Numbered from the stretch's first letter, positions 39,291 to 51,900 are shown. The stretch is 64,000 nt of DNA from Anastatus disparis (GCA_017163975.1 JAFFSR010000009.1:992001-1056000), one strand, 5' to 3'. The notes: generated by a model not told the origin, from the letters alone. Program-made: numbers and translations.

Positions 39291-39456
39291 CACCGCATAT
39301 GTATTCTTTTTTTTACAGATGTATCGATCCTGAAAATACAACTAATTAACGTTCAAAACTCTAGGCAGTCTCGATATGGTCGAAATCTTCAAATGAAAAA
39401 CTGCATGCCAAGTGGAATGGAGAAGCAAGAGCTCAGAGTAAGCGGGATTAAGCTTT

Positions 39457-39505
<49 letters not shown>

Positions 39506-42500
39506 GATGTACTACGCTGAGGTACTCGCTGGAGAGAAACCAATTATAAGTGTCCCGGAAGTTGGAGAGCGGACTATGGTGCAACGCTTGCAAGCTCATC
39601 CTCTCTCGGAGAAAGCTTGCAAACCTTCTCTTTTTCTCTCCAAGTAAAAGATCGATGTTATCTTGTATCCTCAGTGCTAGTGTAAGAGAGATAAAACGAA
39701 GGTCAAACAAACTTACTTTAGAAGCCTGCTGGTGGGGAGCTAGTAATTTGTATCTCTTCGCGTGTGTCCCTCTCTTGTCGAGTTGCAACTTTTCTTCCCT
39801 CGACTTTCTTCTTCCTTTTTTCTTTTCCCATTACATTCATCCTTTAATGAACTACATACCGAGATTCGGATCGGAATATTAAAAGAAAGAATATGCTTAA
39901 ATATTTGAATAAGAAAATTTTCTCATTATTTATTTTTATAAATTGCGTATATTTATAAACTTAATGATGAACATTTACAAAAACTGATGACAATACAAAG
40001 TTTAATTATAATTCCTCAAAGTTAAATCACAACTTTTTGAATGGTTCTTAAAGCGCGTAAAACATTTTATAAAAGTAATTTACGTTGTTTGTATTTCAAA
40101 AATATTGCACGACAGATACACGAGCTAATGCGCGTTAAAATAATTAAAATGAAAATTACAACATTTAAACCGTTTTATTTAAAAAATAAAAAAATTCAGT
40201 TACAAAAACATGACAACTAAGCAAAATGAGGTAATTAAAGTAAAATTCAAAAACTTTAAATCTTCACGGCCAGAGAGCGAATAATTCTATTTTCTGGCGC
40301 TTGGTAGACAATCTAAATAATAATTAAAAACAAAACAAAATTCACAAACTTTTTTACTTATGGTCAAACTGTCAAGTGTCAATCCTTTAGTGTATTGTTA
40401 TGGCTTCAGACAATAGGAAAAAAAGTGATTATTTTAAGGAATAGCTAACAACTTTACTTTAAAAATATAATTTTTCCTTTCGATCTAATTCTTCACTCAA
40501 ACATTTAATGAAAAAAGGTCAATGTGTTTTCATGAACTAAAGATATATACAAATAAACATTATCTTAGTGGACAGTTATTTCTAATTACTCGAAACGCAT
40601 TTTTATGATATCATTAAAAAAAAATATGTTTTCCATTATCACAAAGTTTCCACGGTAACTAAGCAAAAGAAAAAAGAAAATATCTGGATTATATTAAAGA
40701 AATTAAGAATCAATTAGTTGTTGCTGAAACACATAATATGACTTTATTATTTTCAGATATTTGCTAGTAAAAAAACGCTGTCAATATAATACTTCGACTT
40801 GTTGTTTTCAACCTACTTTTCAAGTTAATAATAGAATGACCATTAGTGTTGAGATAGGAACAAACTATACTATTTAATAGCTCATTTATCGTAGCTTTAT
40901 ATTAAATCTCTGTTAGAAATTAGTAGAATACTTCTTCTGCGATTCAAATAAAGTAAAACTTACGAAATTTTTAATAATACATTGTCTTGCATTCGAAGCT
41001 GGAAAAAAAGTTATAATGCGCTTCTTTGAAAAAAAAATTAAGAATGACACGGTCGATAGAACAGAGGATTAAACGATTGAAAGGAAAACTTGCATGAACA
41101 AGAAAGTATAAGAACAAAAAGAGAAGAAAAAGAGAAGAAGGAAGCAAAGAATTTCCGGTCTTCAGTTTTAAAAGAAGGAATATTCAATCGGCTCGGCCTT
41201 ATACTCGCGCTTGCGCTTACGCGATAACTCCCCGAGGTTCTCTCTTTTCTGCTCTCTTGAATATTAAATCCTTAACGAAGCTCTGGCTTCTCTATAAGTG
41301 TGATTTTATCCCAAACTATTTCCATCAGTTTGCGATATTCCTGCTCTCTTCTCGCATTTAATATTCAGAGCTCATTAAGAATCTTGTACGTAGCATACGC
41401 TATTCGGGGGCTACTACTTTAGATTTCTTTTTGTTTCTTTTTTTTCTCTCTCTCTTCAGTTAAAGGACTTTTGACGATTTCATTTGAAAGCAGACGGTCT
41501 AGTTAAAATAAAAATTTCTACTGTTAAGTCGATATTCGATGTAAAAATTTAGTCGACAGGTAATAATGAAAGATGATTCGCGTCGTTATCGTATTAATAA
41601 TGTTGTCATTTCTATGAAAATTATTAACAATACCTTTGAATAAACTCCCTTCAATAAAAATACTGTTTTTTTTTACATTGCAAGTGAAGCTTTTATGACA
41701 ATGGTAAATTGTGGAATTAAATAATTGAATTGTACTAACATCACAATTTTTAAATGATGTTTCAAAATTTTTTAAATTTATTGTATTTTAACTAATACGA
41801 ATCAAATTTGCAAATCTGCTAGGCAACCCATTGATTAGTTTAATGTTTGAATTAATTTTTTTTATAAAATTTGTACCAAATATGAAATAGATATAGTAAT
41901 TATTTAGAATAACAGAATATTCAATAGTAGCCACGGAAAAACCACGAAAAATATAAAAATTACTAATCCTGTGAAAAATATTAATTCACACAATTTTTAC
42001 GAGCTAAATGAAATTCTATTATTTATAACTCGCTGTTTCTTTAACAGATTACGATATAATCACTTTAAAATTTCATTCGCTATTTATTAAAGAATCAATT
42101 GACATATATTGCAATCGAAAATGTTATAAGTTGATTGAAATAATTACAAAAAGTAATAAACGAAATGATGAATTTTAATTTTGATTTTTTCACTTTTATT
42201 ATTAAAAACCTATTATGAAAAATTGTAAATCACAATATTGAGCGTAACAATCTTTAAATGAATATATACTTCATTTCTTTGAGTAATTACTATATTTATT
42301 CTCTTTTTAGTCTTCTTCAAACATTAATTTCAAAGAAATGAATAAAAAATACTATTGAAATCAACTTATTTTACGCTATTAAAATAACATATTAACAAAA
42401 AATTTATAATAAAATTATAAAACATAATAAATATTACGTTGATTCCTTCAAATATTGATTTCAATCTGTTGTTGTTTCAACATAAACATTTATTATTCTA

Positions 42501-42776
42501 AAATTCATGTGAGTATTCAATTGCATTTAAACATTAATTTTTTTTATAATATTTGCAAATATGTTTGAAAAACTGTTCATTCGTTATACAAGGAAATGAA
42601 CATCTTTTATATGCGGTTATAACTTTGAAACTGTAGAAGCTGAAATAAAATTTTAATGGCTTCTTATAAATAATAAGTATTTATTGACATTTATACCGTA
42701 TAAAATCTTTTACCTTAGCTACCGCTCTTTTTTTATGTCTGAAAATGTCACGTTTTTAAACTCAAATTTAAATATA
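39291..42776. other. Non-coding DNA with a long (TA)n microsatellite
   Basis: (TA)21 lies at 39461-39502. GC-richer patches at 39380-39850 and 41030-41480 carry CT/GA runs. The frames at 39342-39788 (minus) and 39550-39882 (plus) overlap each other on opposite strands and one reads through the TA run as Tyr-Ile repeats. Neither is credible. Confidence 0.4.
39461..39502. repeat. (TA)21 microsatellite
   Basis: Uninterrupted TA dinucleotides over 42 bases. Confidence 0.97.
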
Positions 42777-42781
42777 AAAAC

Positions 42782-43027
42782 TATTGGTTTTTAAGGTGGA
42801 AATAAGTGGATGGATGTGTATTTTATAAGAAAAACGTGGATTAATAAAACTTTATTGTACAGTGAGTTGGAGCGACGTGATCCTTCACGTGCAGACGGTA
42901 TAAGAAGAAGGGTTTACGCGCTAACGCAGTAGCGCTAAGCATTCATTCATTATCATATGTCGGTAACTACATATACATTATATTCATGCACACGTTCGCG
43001 GGAAATACAAAAGCATCACTTTCAACA
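42782..43027 (-). repeat. 3' LTR of the copia element
   Basis: 246 bases with ends TGTTG...CAATA on the element strand, a slightly imperfect version of the usual TGTTG...CAACA. It contains an AATAAA polyadenylation signal (plus-strand TTTATT at 42851-42856). It matches the 5' LTR base for base as far as I could compare. Confidence 0.95.
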
Positions 43028-43039
43028 CGCCCCCTTACC
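43028..43039 (-). other. Polypurine tract of the copia element
   Basis: Directly inside the 3' LTR the element strand reads GGTAAGGGGGCG. This is the expected position and composition for the primer of second-strand synthesis. Confidence 0.7.
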
Positions 43040-43055
43040 GCGGACATTACAACAA

Positions 43056-46000
43056 TCATTTTTCAAGATTTACAAGACCCATACTAATTAAATGTTTTTC
43101 AAGCATATTTTTGCACACACTCTTCGTTAATAAATCTGCAGGCATATTACTAGTGTGAAGGTACTGGACATCTATTCTTCTTTCTTGATATATTTGTCTA
43201 ATGTAATGACATCTTATGTCTATATGCTTGGAGCGATCGTGGTGCACAGGATTTTTCATTAACTTTATTGCACCTTGATTATCACAATAAATGATTGTTG
43301 GATCTTCTTCCTCATGCATCAACTTTATTTCAGTCAACATATTGCGTATATAAACTGATTCTTTTCCTGCTTCCGCTAATGCAATGTATTCTGCTTCAGT
43401 GCTAGACAAGGCAACACAATGCTGTTTTCTTGACTGCCAATTAATGGCTGCATTTGCTAACTTGAAGAAATATCCACTTCTGGATACACGATCATTTTCA
43501 TCACTACCCCAGTCTGAATCTACATAACCATGTAATGGTAAATTTGTACTTTTAAATATAAGACCAAAAGAGGCTGTCCTTTTGAGGTATTTTAAGACTC
43601 TTTTGCTGAATTCAAGTGAGCCTTTCTTGGTTGGCAATTAAAAACACTGAGAGCACTGACAGCGTACATAATATCAGGCCTAGTTGCTGTGGCAGCATAC
43701 ATTAATAATCCTATAATCGATTGATAATATGTGCTATCAACCAATGGTGAATTTTCTTCCTTATTCAATTTTATTTTATATTCCAACGTATACTATTAAA
43801 ATCAATAATTTGTTTCTCCTGTTGGAAATATATACACATGGATCAGAAATCAATGATTTCATTCCCAGTTCTGTGAGAACTTCATTAAGTCGTTCGTACC
43901 ACTGTCGTCCAGCTTGCTTCAATCCATATAAAGCTCTTTTTAGGAGATAAACATGACTTTCTTTTCCCTTCTTTACGAAATGTTCTGCTTGCTGCATATA
44001 TATATTCTCGTTCAGAAATCCATAAGTAAATGCCATTGTAACATCTAATTGAAATAAGTCTAGTTTCAATTCAGCAGTTAATGCAATAACTAACCTAATT
44101 GACGACATTCTTGCTACTGGTGCGAACGTTTCAGAGTAATCTACTCCTAATTTTTGACTATATCCTTTGCGACTAGTCTTGCTTTTCGACGATCGACTGA
44201 TCCATCTGCATTGTACTTGGTTTTTAGAACCCATCGACAACCTATTGGTGTACAATTTTTCGGGCGTTCAACGAGTTCCCAAACTCCATTGGATTCGAGC
44301 GATTCAAATTCCTTTTTCATGGCCTTTTGCCATTCATCTGCATAAGGACCAACAAGAGCCTTTTCAAGATTTTCTGAATCATCTAATATTAGTCCTGCAA
44401 ATTCTAATTGCGTAGGGACTAAATTATACCTTTTTCTTGGTCGTCCTGGTTTACCAGATCGTTGAGAGGATGGCCTACCAGGTCCTCTTTTCATTGTAGT
44501 TAAGGGTGTTTCTGAATTTGTGTCTTGTTCAATACTTTCAGTTTCCCTTTTGCTCAACCTTTTCGAACCATTTTTCTTTTCTTCAGATTCACTTTCATCT
44601 GTAGCATCTTCATATTCTGAATCTTCTTCTTCGTTCTCTTCTGAGCCGGAGTTTGTTTCTGAATCCAATTTAAAAAATTCATATTTTTGATCAAGGTTAC
44701 GATCATTAAATTCATCTAAAATTCGCACATTGTTCGTTTTGACGATTGCATTTATCTGATCGTTCCAAAGTCTGTAGGCTTTGGAGTCCTCTGAGTATCC
44801 AACCATGATGCATTCATTTGATCTAGCATCAAATTTTCCTTTATCAGGACTTTTGTTTAAGGCATACATCTTACATCCAAAGGGTCTTAAATGACCAACA
44901 TATGGTTTCTGTCCAAACCAAACTTCATATGGAGTCGTATTACAAACTGCCTTACTTGGGCATCTATTTCTAATATAAGCAGCCGTAGAGACGGCTTCTG
45001 CCCAAAATTTTATAGGTAGCTTGGATTGCAATAGCATACATCTTGCCATGTCAATCAACGTGCGGTTCATCCGCTCAGCTACTCCGTTCTGCTGCGGTGT
45101 ATGTGCGACAGTCCTTTCACGCTTGATGCCATTTTTTCAATCTCAGCGTTGAAATCCATCCCGCAATATTCTAATCCATTATCAGTTCTCAGAACTTTTA
45201 TTGTACGTTCTTTTTGATTCTCTACAAAAGCTTTGAATTTTAAAAAAGCTTTCTTTACATCAGATTTATGCTTTAAAAATGCGACTTCAGTCCATCGAGA
45301 CTTACCATCAATGAAGGTTGCAAAATACCTGTGTCCGCCAATAGAAGCACTGCGCATAGGACCACATACATCAGAATGAATTACGTCCAATACATTTTTT
45401 ATTACTGTTGAAGACTTCTTTGGCAACGATGTCGTTGTCTGCTTCCCAATAATGCATACCTCACATTTCGGCATTGTTTCACCTTTTAGTGGTGGCATTC
45501 CATTAACCAATCCTTGTGATAATTTGCTCAAATCTACCTCATTGAGATGTCCATATCGGTAATGCCATTTCAGCATTTCTTGGGGTTGATTTTTTGCGAC
45601 AGCAACTGACTGAGATCCTTCTTCTATAAGAAAATATAAATCTCCATGTCTTTTACCTTTTGCTATGGTCCTTCTTTTCTTTCCATATATGTATGCGTTC
45701 TGCTGTGTAAACAGAACAGAATTACCATTATTAGTCGATTTTGCTACTGATAGTAAATTTGTTTTTAATTCAGGTACATATAAAGAATTTTGTAATTTTA
45801 ACCTACATTCCTTTTTGTCATTACAGACGTTTATTAAGACTGTACCTTTACCTTCGATGGGTATTGACTTACTGTCTACCAGTTTTACCTGCTGATCCTC
45901 AACAGAAGTCCAGTCAATAAACTTTGACTTATCTGTGCACATATGGGATGTTGCGCCACTGTCTAAGCACCATGTATTGGGGGCTGCCTTCTCTGAGTAC

Positions 46001-46880
46001 AGGGCGACTGCTGTTGAACACTGTTCATCTTCCCTTTCTTCATTCTTGAACCCTTGCGTCGTTATGTGAAGAGCTTCTTCCGTAATAGCTGAAGATTCAT
46101 TATTCTTCTGATCTGCTGTCTTTTTCCAGCATTGTGACGCTTTGTGGCCTTTTCGTTTGCAGTAATTACACATGATTGCAGATCTCCTTTGATTTCCATT
46201 CAGATTTGAATCATATGTACTTTTAGTGTGTTGTGACTTTTGTGAGAATTTTCTTTGTTTTCTCACATTCAGAGCTTCGTTTTCAACAGGATTTTTCAGT
46301 TCTCCTTCTCTTGATGATGCTTCTTCAAGGAGCTTAATTTTCAGAGCATCGGGTTTCATCAAGTTATCACGAGCCTCAATTGCAATACGAAAATTATCGA
46401 ATGAACTTGGTATGCTGTGCAACATTACTATGCTTAATATATCATCGTCTATTTTTACATCCAACTCACTAAGCTTATCGACGAGGTCTGTAAGTTTATT
46501 TAAGTGTTCAATTAAACTTTGCCCTTCATTTATTTTACTATATAACAACTGTTTTAACAACGTCGCTTTACGCGCAGGGCCTTTCGATTCATAAACAGTT
46601 TTCAGTTTTTCCCAGACCTCATTCGAAGTATTACAGTTTTTATGTACGTCAATTCACTTGCACTCATGGCCAGAATAATGTCAGCGCGAGCTTTTCGGTC
46701 CTTTTTATCCCATGCGGTCTGTTCTGTACCTGCAGCGGTTGGTCGCTGTAGTGTACCATCAGCATAATCACACAGATCGTGCTTAACCAAAATCGCCTCT
46801 ATTTGTATTTTCCAAGTGGTATAATTATCCTTGGTTAACTTTTCAATGATATTATTCGTGTTCCCATTTGAACCTGCCAT
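43056..46880 (-). pseudogene. Copia gag-pol polyprotein, four 1-nt frame breaks and an RT deletion
   Basis: The start ATG is at 46880, followed by a gag domain (MAGSNGNTNNIIEKL), then a CCHC zinc knuckle (CNYCKRKGHKASQC, about 46170-46129). Next are the protease active site DSG (45963-45955), the integrase zinc motif (HYRYGH and CEVC) and its catalytic Asp residues near 45372 and 45183 with Glu at 45076-45074. RT begins with GVWELVERP and continues through ARLVAK, GVDYSETFAPVAR and QLDVTMAF. RNase H shows GYVDSDWG near 43530 and STEAEYIALAEAGKE. Frame breaks lie in A runs (T on plus) at 46637-46641, 45132-45137, 44166-44168 and 43601-43604. Each is explained by one missing A. A separate deletion at about 43785-43790 joins the YV of the RT catalytic motif to the connector, removing the Asp pair and an estimated 75-85 residues. 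RT is therefore non-functional even if the 1-nt breaks are sequencing errors. Confidence 0.93.
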
Positions 46881-47112
46881 CTTGCACAGAAATATAACTT
46901 TTCTTTATTTCTTATTTTATTGTTCCTTTTATTTAACCGGTTTTTCACTACACAGCCTAATTGTCTAAATTTAAATTTTTTCTGTAGCTTACACTCACGA
47001 CCACGTGTTGAGAGGCACAGCTTTTAGGTTAACTTTAGCGTTCGGCTTATTTCACTCATAAGTTCTTTTTTAACTTACGTAAAAAAACTAAAATACACAT
47101 ACCATAAACTTC

Positions 47113-47126
47113 CTGGGCCCATAACC
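47113..47126 (-). other. Primer-binding site: initiator-tRNA-Met anticodon-loop type
   Basis: The plus strand reads CTGGGCCCATAACC, the anticodon stem-loop sequence of metazoan initiator tRNA-Met. The element strand is therefore complementary to it, immediately inside the 5' LTR. Drosophila copia is known to prime from an internally cleaved initiator-tRNA half in this way rather than from the tRNA 3' end. Confidence 0.85.
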
Positions 47127-47372
47127 TATTGGTTTTTAAGGTGGAAATAAGTGGATGGATGTGTATTTTATAAGAAAAACGTGGATTAATAAAACTTTAT
47201 TGTACAGTGAGTTGGAGCGACGTGATCCTTCACGTGCAGACGGTATAAGAAGAAGGGTTTACGCGCTAACGCAGTAGCGCTAAGCATTCATTCATTATCA
47301 TATGTCGGTAACTACATATACATTATATTCATGCACACGTTCGCGGGAAATACAAAAGCATCACTTTCAACA
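47127..47372 (-). repeat. 5' LTR of the copia element
   Basis: 246 bases, identical to the 3' LTR as far as I could compare, and adjacent to the primer-binding site. It would carry the element's promoter. On the element strand, ATATAATGTATATG near 47330-47317 is a possible TATA region. Confidence 0.95.
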
Positions 47373-47450
47373 AAAACTATTGTACTTGACTTTATAAAGT
47401 TTCATTAAATTTTTTAAGTTAAATAAAAGAATTACAGCTAATATGTTATA

Positions 47451-47887
47451 TTAAGAGGCGGTCGGAACCAAATCGGTGACTTAGTTCAGTGCTTGTAATA
47501 AATGCTTATAATAATTTATTCATTTATTAATATGGTGAAAATATAGTCATTTCCTCTAGTCATGTATATAAAGAATAATTTAAAATAGTTAAAGCTACAA
47601 AAATATACAAAATATTGTTATAAAGCGAAAAATGCCACCTAACAATCGACACGACAGTTTTTTGCATGCGGTATATATCAAGTCAGTTTGATATTTGTAA
47701 TAAATGCTTATAATAATTAATTTACTTATTCATATGGTAAAAATATAGTCATTTCCTCTAGTCATGTATATAAAGAATAATTTGAAATAGTTTAAGCCAT
47801 AAAAATATACAAAATATTATCGTAAAGCGAAAAATGCTGACTTGATATATACCGCAAGTCACCGATTTGGTTCCGACCGCCTCTTAA
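47451..47887. mobile_element. TTAA-flanked MITE, 429 bp, with internal duplication
   Basis: The element spans 47455-47883 and is flanked on both sides by TTAA (47451-47454, 47884-47887). Its ends are perfect 28-bp inverted repeats (47455-47482 and 47856-47883) starting GAGGCGGTCGGAACC. TTAA duplication is the hallmark of piggyBac-type transposition, though other TTAA-targeting families exist. Inside are two direct repeats of 143 bases and a second pair of 18-bp inverted repeats around the right-hand unit. No coding capacity, so it would be mobilised in trans. Confidence 0.88.
47493..47837 (+). repeat. Internal direct repeats of the MITE (143 bp each)
   Basis: Units 47493-47635 and 47695-47837 both run from TTGTAATAAATGCTTATAAT to GCGAAAAATGC and differ at only a small number of positions. 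The right unit is bracketed by an 18-bp inverted repeat, GCGGTATATATCAAGTCA at 47668-47685 and its complement at 47838-47855. The latter directly abuts the terminal repeat. Confidence 0.9.
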
Positions 47888-48788
47888 CACTCAAAAAAAG
47901 AATTTCAGAAGTTTAACTTTTGTCTATCTTGTAACATATGTTTTTATTCGCAGGATGTGGAAGCTGGAAAGTTCAAAAAGAAGGTATGACTAAACAACAG
48001 GACTCAAATTAGAGAGTTTCTTGCTGTCTAAAATGTTAACGTGCGGGCCTTATATTCATCTAATTAAAAATATATTTATAGATATTGATTTATAGATTTT
48101 TTTTTGTTTTTTTTTGGGTTAAAAATTAAAATGAAAATTTTTTCGGTAGAAAAATATTTTTATTATATGAAAATTGTTTGAATTTTCTCAATATATTCTG
48201 ATGAGTTTTCAATTAATTATAATCGATAATTGTCAAAATCGGTTCGATTACTGTAGCAACTATATACAGTCGATGAGTTAAACATAAATTTTTAATTTAT
48301 AAATTATTAAATTAAAACTAATTATCCACAAGTTCATATCAAAAATAAAAAAATGTTCGATTAAAAAAATTGTTTTTGAATTAAAAAAAAATTTTAGTCT
48401 GTTTATTGTTGAAATTAATGAAAATCTTTTATTTTACAGACTTTAACATTACAAAAATATATAACGCATGAATATTAAAAAGTATTCTCGAATACTCGAA
48501 AGTACTTGAGAATTTGAGAATCTTTTTGATATATAAGAAATAATAAAAAGGAGATTTAAAAGAGTCTCAGAGGAAATGATGGAAAATGGAAAGTAGAAAA
48601 GAAAAACTGCAGAAAGACTATTTTGATTTTTTTATACAATGCGGACAATCATATTAGCAAAATATTTGCTTCATCATAGAAAAAACTTTCCGATAAAAAT
48701 TATATTCATTTATAATTACATAAGATTTTTTACTTATAGCATAATATGTAATCATTACAAATGTATACAATTGAGTACCACAAAATAG
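47888..48788. other. AT-rich non-coding DNA
   Basis: Nothing recognised; homopolymer-rich. Confidence 0.45.
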
Positions 48789-48989
48789 TTTGTCAGTGGC
48801 TCATTCGCTAGAGCGATGGATTCGTGATCTCGAGGTTCCGAGTTCGAATCCCGCTCTCGGTCAATTCATACAAGCACCACTGTACGTCACATGTGCTTTG
48901 TTTAAAAATACCCTGGCAACCTCCGTCACTAATTAGCATTGCAATGATAACATAAATACAGTGACGTCAAATGAAATTTAAAAAAAAAC
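48789..48989 (+). mobile_element. tRNA-derived SINE copy 4
   Basis: Contains GTGGCTCATTCGCTAGAGC (A box region), TTCGTGATCTCGAGG (anticodon arm), GAGTTCGAATCCCGC (B box), TACAAGCACCACTGTACG, ACTAATTAGCATTGC and ATAAATACAGTGACGTCAAA, and ends in an A-rich tail. The 5' head GAGGTCT is diverged. No convincing target duplication. Confidence 0.87.
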
Positions 48990-51900
48990 TGGTGATGCAA
49001 ATATAGTACAAACAATGAACCTCTATTTTTTACCTTGAATTATGACAGTGCATGAAATTCGGCATATCAATATGTAGCTATGTAATGAGTTGAGATGATC
49101 TCTCAAGGCCAAATAGAAGAATCTTTTTTTTTATAATTTTCGATTTTATATTTATTTGAAAATTCTTAGGAGCTATTATTTTCTTTAACATTTTAAAATG
49201 TTAACTTCAATTTTATTTTGAATGTATTAACAGTTGTTGAAGAAAATCTTTTATCACCTCAAAAATTTTTTAATAACTATCATTGTTCTTTTATTGAGTA
49301 AGAAATTTTGATTCTATTGATACATTGTTATAATTAATAAGAAATTACTAATAATTAATATTATTCTCATTAGGGAAACGCATCCTGCTAGTCACCTTAT
49401 TGTCAGAAACTTCTAAAAGTAATTATATTATCAAAAGATGGTTTTCATGTTTCAACGTTTATCAATAGATTTTAGAATTTCAAAGTTAGTCAACCGTATA
49501 TGCATGTGCAGGTATATACGTACACATGTAAGTATAGAGAAAAATTGGATGTATTATGCAATTTTTCTCCTAAAAATAAAAAAAATTCCATATTTGAAGA
49601 AGAATTGACAAATTTTGAAGAGTAATAAAACTAACACTATTTGGAATACTAAATTTTTCATTTTTAAAAATTAATGATGTATCATGAAGCTATTAAATTT
49701 ATACTTTTATCTAATTTTAAATAATTAACCTTTTGTTAAAAATTTTTTCATATTTTACAAGAATAGAAATCTCATGAATTTTTATTCTTTTGTTCTATGC
49801 AAAACTATGCATTGCAAAAATAAGAGAAGCAACGGTTTGTAGAGGAAACAAAGCAACTATCATCCCTTGGGTACAGTGCAATCTCGTAAATCGTGTCCTC
49901 TACTTGACTTACGGTCGCGTATAGAGTCAAACTCACAACTACAATTATCGTCGCGGGATTTGAAAAAGGCACACAATGAAGACTTGCTGCCGTTGTCCAA
50001 ACTAATAATATTCGATTTTTTATTTCGAACTCTTCCCTCTTATTACTTTTTCCTCCTATAACTTTTATTTTTTTTCCTGCTTTTATTCAGATGCATTTCT
50101 GATTTTTACATTTTTTTATAATTAAAATTGAGTAAATAAAAAAATTAGCTTTATACAATAATATAATTATATTTAAGTGTCGCATTTGAATATATTTGAA
50201 TGTTATTTTTATACTTTAATTGTAATAAGTACAACCGATTTATAAAGAAGATATTGAAGGTTCCCCTCCAATTTCAATAATATTACAATATTTTGTAGTA
50301 AAATAAAAAAATAATAGATGTCTTATCGTTAGAAAAACATTTTTAGATTCTAAAACCACTCCTTGATGAAGACTATTTAGTAGTTTCGTTAATAAAAACT
50401 TGATATTTTTTAACTAATAAGAAAATTTATATCATTATGAAAGCTGAAAAATATCATTTGCATGAAAAGTTTCAATAATCTACAAAGATTAAAAATCCTT
50501 AAATTTCATAAAAAAATATAAAGAGTAGTAAACATTCAAATTTAAAACATAAAAAGCTAATGTTAAAATGAAAATATCGTTTAAAAAATATGTTTAAAGT
50601 TTATCGAATCATTCTGAAGGTTTTCTAGCACTGAGAGAAAATGTTAAAATATATGAAAATATTTGGCAGAAATATGTGCTTTACTTCAGTGCACTGTTAT
50701 GCAGAGAATTCTGTGCTTCTATTTATGTAAAAATGTGCTTTTATTTTTAAAATGTACTGTAACTATTGCAATATCAATAATTTCATGTAGAACTTACATC
50801 AATTTTTAGAACAATTATATTTTTTATTAATTAATGTATATCAACTTTTTAGTAATTAGAATGATTCAATTTTTTATATAAAAATAATTTATTACCTCTA
50901 ATTACAAACAGTACCATAATAATAAATATAAAAATATTAAATTTCTAAAAATAAAACATGAATCGCATTATATTGAAATAAAATCAGTCTTTCAATGACA
51001 ATCTTATTCTAAATGCCACTAAAGCAAAGCTCTTATTTTTCGTCTTTGAAATTTCGAATTGTTTGAGAAATCTCCAGAGTAACGGCGGAAGTCACGGTTT
51101 CCGTTGCTTTTTGCGTCTTATTGCACCAGCGACTATTTAAACCCAATTCAATTCACCTCCGGCTCCTTTTGCTCGGGAAATTTCTAGAATATCTTTTGTT
51201 GTCATTTAATGTCTTGATGGTATAGATGTACTGACAAAAGCCTATAAGTTTATTAAACAATGGGATTCTCGCAAATTTCCAACATCATACAACTAGTTGT
51301 AGTAGTAAATTTCGAGAATTTATTCATTGTGCAAATATATTTTCAAATTTTTTTTATATTTTATAAGATTAATTTACTGGCTTTGCAAGGAAATTAGCAG
51401 CTGTTTAAACTTCATTGAATCATTCATTTATTTTTATCTATTCCATATATTATGTTTATTTATGAAAATGTATTAGTTTATTAAAATTTCATAGTTTACT
51501 TTTGTTTCACTAAATAATAAGATAATTAATTAATTATATTTCCAAATTTGAGAATAAAACATAAATTAAACAATACATATTATACCGAACAACATATTTA
51601 ATAATGTGAATGTAAATAAAGTTCTTATGAAATTATAATATTATATTAGCTATTTAATGATTGTTTAAAAAAACAGTATATACTTTATAGTAAGAATACT
51701 CCTTCTATTTTCAAAATATAGCACAAAAACTAAAAGCTTTAATTGATTTTGTTCATAAAATTTTTTATCTCGAAAAGCGTTTAAACTCGGTATATTTATT
51801 AAGTAATTAAAACTTAGTTTTCAAAGTACCAGCAAGATAAATATTATACAGTAGATTCATGAAACTGTAATTTCCATCTGCTTTGAATAAATTAATAAAA

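Larger units (their letters stand above)
42782..47372 (-). mobile_element. Ty1/copia-type LTR retrotransposon, complete structure, defective pol
   Basis: Read on the minus strand the order is 5' LTR (47127-47372), primer-binding site, gag-protease-integrase-RT-RNase H polyprotein, polypurine tract and 3' LTR (42782-43027). Integrase preceding RT is diagnostic of copia elements. AAAAC occurs directly outside both ends (42777-42781 and 47373-47377) as a 5-bp target duplication. The two LTRs look identical over all 246 bases, which means a recent insertion, yet the coding region has four 1-nt frame breaks and one deletion. Confidence 0.97.

Noticed and set aside
39342..39788. 148-codon minus-strand frame
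   Set aside because: It reads through (TA)21 as Tyr-Ile repeats and overlaps an antisense frame; no domain.
43729..46594. Plus-strand frames at 43729-43950, 44154-44345, 44167-44415, 45665-45895 and 46226-46594
   Set aside because: All are antisense shadows of the copia polyprotein.
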